Source of the DNA: Gammaproteobacteria bacterium
GTDB taxonomy: Bacteria; Pseudomonadota; Gammaproteobacteria; Granulosicoccales; Granulosicoccaceae
Direction: 5' to 3'
Length of the DNA stretch: 6,166 bases
Assembly: GCA_019634245.1 (NCBI GenBank)
Contig: JAHQVR010000300.1
Coordinates: forward strand, 1 to 6,166
In this document: in pieces, positions 1 to 3,733 of the stretch
Position numbering within the stretch: position 1 is the first letter of the stretch
Layout: every line of letters starts with the position of its first letter
Position numbers and translations under genes: made by a program
Notes under the pieces: model-generated
What the model was told of the DNA's origin: nothing
Database searches by the model: none
The model's input: the letters and a program-made list of their open reading frames with translations, nothing else

Positions 1-179
1 CACGTGAATTGTATCACTTAAACCAACAATTAAAAGATCAGAGAGATCGATTGGATATGATCAATACTGAGATTAAGGATAGCCTTGAATATTCTAAGCG
101 AATACAGCAGTCTTTATTGCCTGCAAAAGGAATTGTGGCAGATATTGCACAATTTGGGCCTGTGGAATCAAGCGATTGA
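1..179 (+). pseudogene. 3' remnant of a SpoIIE/PP2C-type phosphatase sensor protein (linker only)
   Basis: The frame is open from the left edge (first full codon at base 3) to a TGA at 177-179, giving 58 visible residues. It begins with a polar, heptad-like helix (residues ~1-30, many Q/K/R/D/L) that looks like a signalling coiled coil. This is followed by 'EIKDSLEYSKRIQQSLLP' at residues 23-40. That RIQ-x-[AS]-[IL]-LP signature is known from the linker just before the catalytic domain of SpoIIE/PP2C-family serine phosphatases with PAS, GAF or TPR sensor regions. The ~200-residue phosphatase domain should follow, but the frame ends 18 residues later, and neither other forward frame shows the family's metal-binding 'SGDFYW'-type motif. 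The stop lies only 20 bases from the end of convergent rfbC. GC is about 37%, well below the neighbours. I infer a gene truncated by deletion or rearrangement; a genuine short C-terminus cannot be excluded because the 5' part is outside the window. Confidence 0.55.
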
Positions 180-199
180 ATTAACTATCCGACGTCAGC

Positions 200-748
200 T
201 CAGTCGAATAGATCCAGTTCGTCAAATTGCTGGCCCTCTTTGTCCTTATCTGACAATTGAGTGGCGACTCCGCTAATCAACGGCCATTCTATGCCGACGG
301 TGACATCGCTCCACAACAGACATCGCTCATGCTCCGGCGAATAAATGTCGGAGCATTTATATTGAAAATCCGCGCTGTCCGACAGTACGTAAAAACCATG
401 CGCAAAGCCAGGTGGAACCCAGAATAGGCGCTTGTTTTGTTCCGATAATGTAACACCTGCCCATTGCCCAAACGAGGACGATGACTGTCGTAAGTCCACG
501 GCTACATCAAAGACCTCACCTTGAGTGACTCTGACCAACTTCCCTTGAGGGTGTTTTATCTGATAGTGCAAACCGCGCAACACACCCTGGGCGGAACGAC
601 TGTGATTGTCCTGAACAAACTCTACCGGTAAATCGTGAGCGGCAAAGGTCGATCGACTCCACGATTCCAGAAAAAAGCCCCGGTCGTCACCGAATACACT
701 CGGTTCAAGTATCTTGACATCTTCAAGGTTGGTATCAATTACTTTCAT
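200..748 (-). CDS. rfbC: dTDP-4-dehydrorhamnose 3,5-epimerase
   Basis: This cytosolic cupin-fold enzyme (also called RmlC) catalyses the third step of dTDP-L-rhamnose synthesis, epimerising C3 and C5 of dTDP-4-keto-6-deoxy-glucose; the product feeds O-antigen or exopolysaccharide. The protein has 182 residues, the family's normal length. Visible family motifs are 'DDRGFF' (21-26), 'QDNHSRS' (46-52), 'LRGLHYQ' (57-63) with catalytic His61, Lys70 in 'PQGKLVRV', 'GEVFDVAVDLR' (77-87), 'PPGFAHGF' (112-119), the active-site Tyr130 in 'YKCSDIY', and 'LSDKD' (165-169), whose Asp167 fits the family's His-Asp dyad. The ATG at 748-746 is supported by TGAGGA six bases upstream. It converges on the phosphatase remnant. 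The other rhamnose genes (rfbA, rfbB, rfbD) are not in the window, and the 475 bases upstream hold no gene, so it appears to be transcribed alone or as the first gene of a unit. Confidence 0.95.
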   Translation of the reverse strand: MKVIDTNLEDVKILEPSVFGDDRGFFLESWSRSTFAAHDLPVEFVQDNHSRSAQGVLRGLHYQIKHPQGKLVRVTQGEVFDVAVDLRQSSSSFGQWAGVTLSEQNKRLFWVPPGFAHGFYVLSDSADFQYKCSDIYSPEHERCLLWSDVTVGIEWPLISGVATQLSDKDKEGQQFDELDLFD

Positions 749-754
749 GAATGA

Positions 755-760
755 TCCTCA
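755..760 (-). promoter_or_regulatory. Ribosome binding site of rfbC
   Basis: TGAGGA on the minus strand lies six bases before the ATG at 748-746. It is a strong Shine-Dalgarno match and fixes the rfbC start. Confidence 0.75.
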
Positions 761-857
761 TAAGCCTCTTCACCTGTGCACGAGGCGTTCCACAACGACA
801 TCAAAAATAAACGCATCCACTGGTCAAGGCCGAAAGCCAGGATCGGGAGTCATGGAA

Positions 858-886
858 TTAATAGCTGTTGCTATTGTGTCTGTAAA
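858..886 (-). promoter_or_regulatory. Candidate sigma-70-type promoter for rfbC
   Basis: On the minus strand, TTTACA (886-881, five of six matches to the -35 consensus) is followed after exactly 17 bases by TATTAA (863-858, four of six matches to the -10 consensus). Transcription would begin near base 851, leaving about 100 untranslated bases before the rfbC ATG. The match is moderate and judged by eye. The two inverted repeats at 860-875 and 877-894 lie directly on it, which would suit an operator. Confidence 0.3.
860..875. repeat. Perfect inverted repeat, 6-bp arms, 4-base loop
   Basis: AATAGC (860-865) and GCTATT (870-875) are exact reverse complements separated by TGTT. The repeat overlaps the -10 and spacer of the candidate rfbC promoter. 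It has no T-tract on either strand, so it is not an intrinsic terminator. Confidence 0.5.
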
Positions 887-894
887 GACAGACA
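877..894. repeat. Perfect inverted repeat, 7-bp arms, 4-base loop
   Basis: TGTCTGT (877-883) and ACAGACA (888-894) are exact reverse complements around AAAG. It begins one base after the preceding inverted repeat and covers the -35 of the candidate rfbC promoter. It may be an operator for a dimeric regulator or the stem of an RNA hairpin. No T-tract follows on either strand. Confidence 0.55.
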
Positions 895-1223
895 TAAGCT
901 TGACTCAAAGCCACCTGCAGCGCTTATACCCGCGATCCAGCGGATTCGGTCTCCGAGAGCAAACCACTTCTAGCAACTAAACTGGAAGAAATAATGGTAG
1001 CGAGCTTTATCCACCAGCAGATCTTTTGACTGGGTAAATCTCCATCCCGCCCGTCAGAACGATTCAAAGACCGATTGTGCAACGCAATTTAGTGCAAAAT
1101 AGTCAACTAACGACTGCTTATTCGCGACACCGGAGTCCACTGTTAATTCACATTGTGCTCAGGCTGATCACCGAGAAACGATCAACCTAATTTTTTCGCC
1201 ACCTTTAAACAAGACAGTACCCA

Positions 1224-1964
1224 ATGCCAAGCACCACGCAGAAAGACATTGACAAGTTTCTTCAATCGAATGGCCTAATCATGGGCTATATAGAAACCCA
1301 CACGTTAAGTGTCGATCTTTATAACTCAATGCAAGTGGCCGCACCGAATTTGAGTTTAGAACACGCACTGATCGTATTCGCCAATGCAGGGCCACAGTTT
1401 TGGCAAAAATTAAAATTAGCCACGGCAACTGATCCTGAACTAGCACACTGCGACCACCCAGTAGATCGATTCAGCGAGCAAGTCGCTGATGACTTCGCAT
1501 GCAACTACATCGACGGGATTCCACACCGTTTGTTTCCAGGCGGCAATCCGATAGCGCTAATTGGTCTGGGCACACACCTGGGTTGGAGCCACCCCTCCCC
1601 GTTGGGACTCACCCTACATAACCAATTCGGACCCTGGTATGCCTTTCGCGCAGTGATAGCCTGTCGAATCAATCAGATCAGTACACCAATGAAAAGATTT
1701 GGCCCAACCGAGATGCAAGTGTCGCCCTGTCGATCATGCTCAACCAAACCGTGCGTGTCGCGTTGCCCAGCCGGGGCTGTATCGGAGAGTCGAAACTTTG
1801 ATGTCAATGCCTGTCTTAACCATCGATTGATCGACGGTTCTGAATGTTTGGCTGACTGTCCAGCGCGACGCGCCTGCCCTATCGGCTCAGATCATGTGTA
1901 TGATCCGAAGCAATTGGAGTATCACATGTTGCGCGTGCTGGGACGTCGTTCGGATATTGGTTAA
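1224..1964 (+). CDS. QueG-related ferredoxin-like protein with two Fe-S cysteine clusters
   Basis: This 246-residue cytosolic protein is probably an electron carrier or small reductase; its substrate is unknown. The C-terminal third holds two cysteine sets: C169-x2-C172-x4-C177-x3-C181-P, then C197-x10-C208-x3-C212-x5-C218-P. Together these suit two [4Fe-4S] clusters. The middle section, 'HPSPLGLTLHNQFGPWYAFRAVI' region at 123-145, parallels the stretch before the clusters in epoxyqueuosine reductase (QueG: invariant Gly, then 'GxW'). However, this protein is far shorter than QueG (~350-380 residues) and lacks its C-terminal HEAT-like part. The first cluster also has two more residues between the second and third Cys than the classic CxxCxxCxxxCP. 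No signal peptide or membrane segment is seen. The ATG at 1224 has no clear Shine-Dalgarno; M20 (base 1281) is an alternative, but the residues before it fit the fold. Its TAA directly abuts the methyltransferase ATG, so the two are almost certainly co-transcribed. Confidence 0.8.
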   Translation: MPSTTQKDIDKFLQSNGLIMGYIETHTLSVDLYNSMQVAAPNLSLEHALIVFANAGPQFWQKLKLATATDPELAHCDHPVDRFSEQVADDFACNYIDGIPHRLFPGGNPIALIGLGTHLGWSHPSPLGLTLHNQFGPWYAFRAVIACRINQISTPMKRFGPTEMQVSPCRSCSTKPCVSRCPAGAVSESRNFDVNACLNHRLIDGSECLADCPARRACPIGSDHVYDPKQLEYHMLRVLGRRSDIG

Positions 1965-2870
1965 ATGGCTGAAGAAAAAACAGTAACTTTGCTCGATGGT
2001 GGTATGGGTCAGGAGCTCATTAGGCGAAGCGGCTGCAATCCCACACCCATGTGGTCGGCTCAAGTCATGCTCGATTCGCCAGAGATCGTACGAGACCTGC
2101 ACATTGATTTCATTCGCGCTGGTGCAAGCGTGATTACCTTGAATGCCTATTCTGCGACACCCGAAAGGCTGAAGCGCGAAGCAAGCATAGAGCTTTTCCC
2201 GCAACTACAACCCGCCGCCATCAAGGCAGCGCAGGCTGCTCGGAAACAGTGTGGGGAAGCCGTACGAATTGCCGGATGTTTACCTCCCTTGCATGGCAGC
2301 TACCGGCCAGAGATCGCTCCACAGTATGATGAATCGTTGGCGCTATACCAGCAAATTGCCCAACTCCAGGCGCCTCATGTGGATCTCTTTCTATGCGAAA
2401 CAATGAGTTCGGTTAAGGAAGCCAAAGCTTCAGCGATCGCCGCTCTCGAGTGCGATAAACCAGTGTGGTCTGCCTTGTCCGTAGACGATGACGGTTCCAC
2501 GAATCTACGCAGCGGTGAACCGGTGGCCGAAGCACTGACGATGCTGCACGAACTCGAAGTGGATGCCGTACTATTAAATTGCAGCAAACCAGAATCCATA
2601 GATCTAGCGTGGCCGCAGCTGGAAGCCTACCCAGGCATTACTGGTGCCTATGCTAATGGGTTTACCTCTGTCGAGGCTCTAGCGCCTGGCGGTCTGGTCA
2701 GTAGCATTGAAACACGACAAGATCTAAATCCAGAGCAGTACGCGAAGTTTGCCATGAACTGGGTTAATCGAGGAGCCACTCTGATCGGCGGTTGTTGCGA
2801 AATCGGACCTGAGCACATCCATTTTTTACACCACCAGTTGGTCAGTGCCGGTTATTTACCGCCCAGTTGA
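1965..2870 (+). CDS. Homocysteine S-methyltransferase family protein (zinc-dependent, BHMT/MmuM-like)
   Basis: The predicted 301-residue cytosolic TIM-barrel enzyme transfers a methyl group to the thiol of homocysteine, making methionine. In this family the donor is S-methylmethionine, SAM, betaine or a related compound; sequence alone does not fix it. Diagnostic features are the N-terminal 'LLDGGMGQEL' (9-18), 'LCETMSS' (143-149, with Glu145), and three zinc ligands: Cys206 in 'LLNCSKPES' and the pair Cys277-Cys278 in 'LIGGCCEIGPEHI'. These correspond to Cys217, Cys299 and Cys300 of human betaine-homocysteine methyltransferase. The length fits a single-domain family member. It is not MetH: no folate, cobalamin or activation domain is present. 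The ATG at 1965 is the base after the previous stop, and only a poor GGAT nine bases upstream could serve as ribosome binding site, so translation probably depends on coupling. No met box or SAM/SAH riboswitch was recognised upstream. The nearby DMGDH-like gene makes a betaine-type donor attractive, but that is inference. Confidence 0.9.
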   Translation: MAEEKTVTLLDGGMGQELIRRSGCNPTPMWSAQVMLDSPEIVRDLHIDFIRAGASVITLNAYSATPERLKREASIELFPQLQPAAIKAAQAARKQCGEAVRIAGCLPPLHGSYRPEIAPQYDESLALYQQIAQLQAPHVDLFLCETMSSVKEAKASAIAALECDKPVWSALSVDDDGSTNLRSGEPVAEALTMLHELEVDAVLLNCSKPESIDLAWPQLEAYPGITGAYANGFTSVEALAPGGLVSSIETRQDLNPEQYAKFAMNWVNRGATLIGGCCEIGPEHIHFLHHQLVSAGYLPPS

Positions 2871-2874
2871 AGGA
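2870..2874 (+). promoter_or_regulatory. Ribosome binding site that decides the lipoprotein start
   Basis: AAGGA, overlapping the last base of the methyltransferase stop codon, lies seven bases before the ATG at 2882. This favours ATG 2882 over the upstream in-frame TTG at 2867, which has no such site and would overlap the previous gene. Confidence 0.7.
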
Positions 2875-2881
2875 CACACGC

Positions 2882-3583
2882 ATGCAACGACTTTTGGCCC
2901 TACTGCTTGCTCTTTCTCTGGCGGCTTGCAGTGGTAGCGGTAGTGACAACGAGGACTCGGAAGACAATAGTTCCGACGGAAGCTCTCAAACGACCACCTC
3001 TGGAAATACCAGCGGCGCTGGAAGTGACACGGGTGGTGGAACTGATACCGGGGGCACAGATGGCGCCAGTGACAGTGGATCTTCAGTCTTTGACATAGAA
3101 GCCACACCACTTTGGGAATTTGTCGGTCTTGATTTTGTTGCCGGTGATGGCACCTCGTCAAATGCCACTGACGGTGTAAATGGCACGCTCGTTATCAGCA
3201 CGTCCGGTTTAAATGACAGCAATGGCGTTTATGCTGGCTCTGCAGTGACCATCACCCACAGCTTGCAAGGAGATGGTGAGTATCAATTGGTGCCCACCAT
3301 CAGCGATTTAGTCAACACACAGAGTGAGCATCCCAACGCCAAACTCGTGTATTTCAACGTTGTGTTTGGCACTAGACAGTCTTCACCCGAAGCCGCCGTG
3401 CGCTACCAGCCCACCAGCGGAAGTCTGATAGCGGTGGTGGATGCTCGTGGTTTTTATCACTTTGCGACAACCGAGCCTATCTCGATTGCACTATCCCAAT
3501 CTATTGGTGAAGGTATCGAGGGTGCACCAGACACGGCACCCATTACGCTGGTGAACATCTACGATATTGTGGCCTCACCCTAG
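2882..3583 (+). CDS. Secreted lipoprotein with acidic Ser/Gly/Thr linker, unknown function
   Basis: This 233-residue protein starts at ATG 2882. A short basic N-terminus (M-Q-R) and a leucine/alanine-rich core lead to the lipobox L13-A14-A15-C16, so signal peptidase II should cleave before Cys16 and lipidate it. Residue +2 is Ser rather than Asp, which in the enterobacterial rule favours outer-membrane sorting. Residues ~17-68 are a low-complexity linker of S, G, D, E, N and T with repeats such as 'DTGG'. It probably tethers the rest off the membrane. Residues ~69-233 form a compact domain rich in alternating hydrophobic/polar stretches, probably mostly beta strand, starting around 'VFDIEATPLWEFVGLDF' and ending in 'LVNIYDIVASP'. 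There are no cysteines after Cys16. I do not recognise the domain and assign no function. It lies 11 bases after the methyltransferase and is likely the last gene of that operon; an export-type protein is an odd partner for two cytosolic enzymes. Confidence 0.85.
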   Translation: MQRLLALLLALSLAACSGSGSDNEDSEDNSSDGSSQTTTSGNTSGAGSDTGGGTDTGGTDGASDSGSSVFDIEATPLWEFVGLDFVAGDGTSSNATDGVNGTLVISTSGLNDSNGVYAGSAVTITHSLQGDGEYQLVPTISDLVNTQSEHPNAKLVYFNVVFGTRQSSPEAAVRYQPTSGSLIAVVDARGFYHFATTEPISIALSQSIGEGIEGAPDTAPITLVNIYDIVASP

Positions 3584-3596
3584 TGTTCGGTGAGCC
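3571..3596. repeat. Stem-loop over the lipoprotein stop codon
   Basis: GGCCTCACC (3571-3579) pairs with GGTGAGCC (3589-3596) as eight base pairs with one bulged C and a nine-base loop that contains the TAG stop. It could shield the 3' end of the operon transcript or contribute to termination between the convergent genes. No T-tract follows on either strand, so I do not call it an intrinsic terminator. Confidence 0.4.
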
Positions 3597-3733
3597 AACC
3601 GATCAAACCATTCGATAGAGAATCACTTTCTTTCTTACACAAAAGCTTCTCTGGTTTTTTGTCGTCTGGCACAGGATTTTAGCGAAGTTAGGTTTGCACG
3701 AGAGATCGTTTGAAACGCTTGGGAAAGCCAGAC

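Larger units (their letters stand above)
749..1223. other. Intergenic region between divergent rfbC and the Fe-S protein gene
   Basis: These 475 bases separate two divergent genes. I see the rfbC ribosome binding site, a candidate rfbC promoter and two tandem inverted repeats at the left. For the rightward operon there is only a weak promoter-like pair, TTGTGC (1075-1080) and AATAGT (1098-1103) 17 bases apart. The hexamer GTGCAA is repeated at 1077-1082 and 1092-1097. Bases ~776-973 are open in two forward frames at once, and a minus-strand frame (895 down to 770) has only one internal stop. None of these peptides matches a family I can name with confidence. I found no tRNA, riboswitch or MetJ-box-like repeat. 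Confidence 0.6.

Noticed and set aside
191..196. GACGTC palindrome as a MetJ-type met box
   Set aside because: It is a single imperfect unit located just past the 3' end of rfbC, not upstream of the methionine-related gene, and met boxes occur in tandem.
85..276. Forward open frame of 63 codons overlapping the phosphatase remnant and the end of rfbC
   Set aside because: The overlapping frame 3-179 carries a recognisable family motif, while this one has no recognisable content and runs antisense into rfbC.
937..962. tRNA T-arm-like stem, CGGA-TTCGGTC-TCCG
   Set aside because: The loop has G where tRNAs need A58, the stem is only four pairs, and no acceptor, anticodon or D arm can be drawn around it.
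1224..1964. Calling the Fe-S protein QueG (epoxyqueuosine reductase)
   Set aside because: It is over 100 residues too short, lacks the C-terminal HEAT-like region, and has different cysteine spacing in the first cluster; only a distant relationship is supported.
1965..2870. Calling the methyltransferase MetH or naming it mmuM
   Set aside because: It has only the homocysteine/zinc domain, which excludes full-length MetH, and the methyl donor cannot be read from the sequence, so no gene symbol is justified.
2867..2881. TTG at 2867 as the lipoprotein start
   Set aside because: It overlaps the methyltransferase stop, has no ribosome binding site, and adds five residues before a signal peptide already complete from ATG 2882.
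2856..3222. Minus-strand open frames across the lipoprotein linker
   Set aside because: They are the complement of a low-complexity Ser/Gly/Thr coding stretch, which tends to lack antisense stops; the forward frame has a signal peptide, lipobox and ribosome binding site.
3639..3662. Possible intrinsic terminator, ACAAAA...TTTTGT with T6 at 3655-3660
   Set aside because: The stem is six A/T-rich pairs with a 12-base loop and uses part of the T-run itself as the stem. A second AGAGAA/TTCTCT pairing (3617-3652) has a 24-base loop. Neither is convincing.
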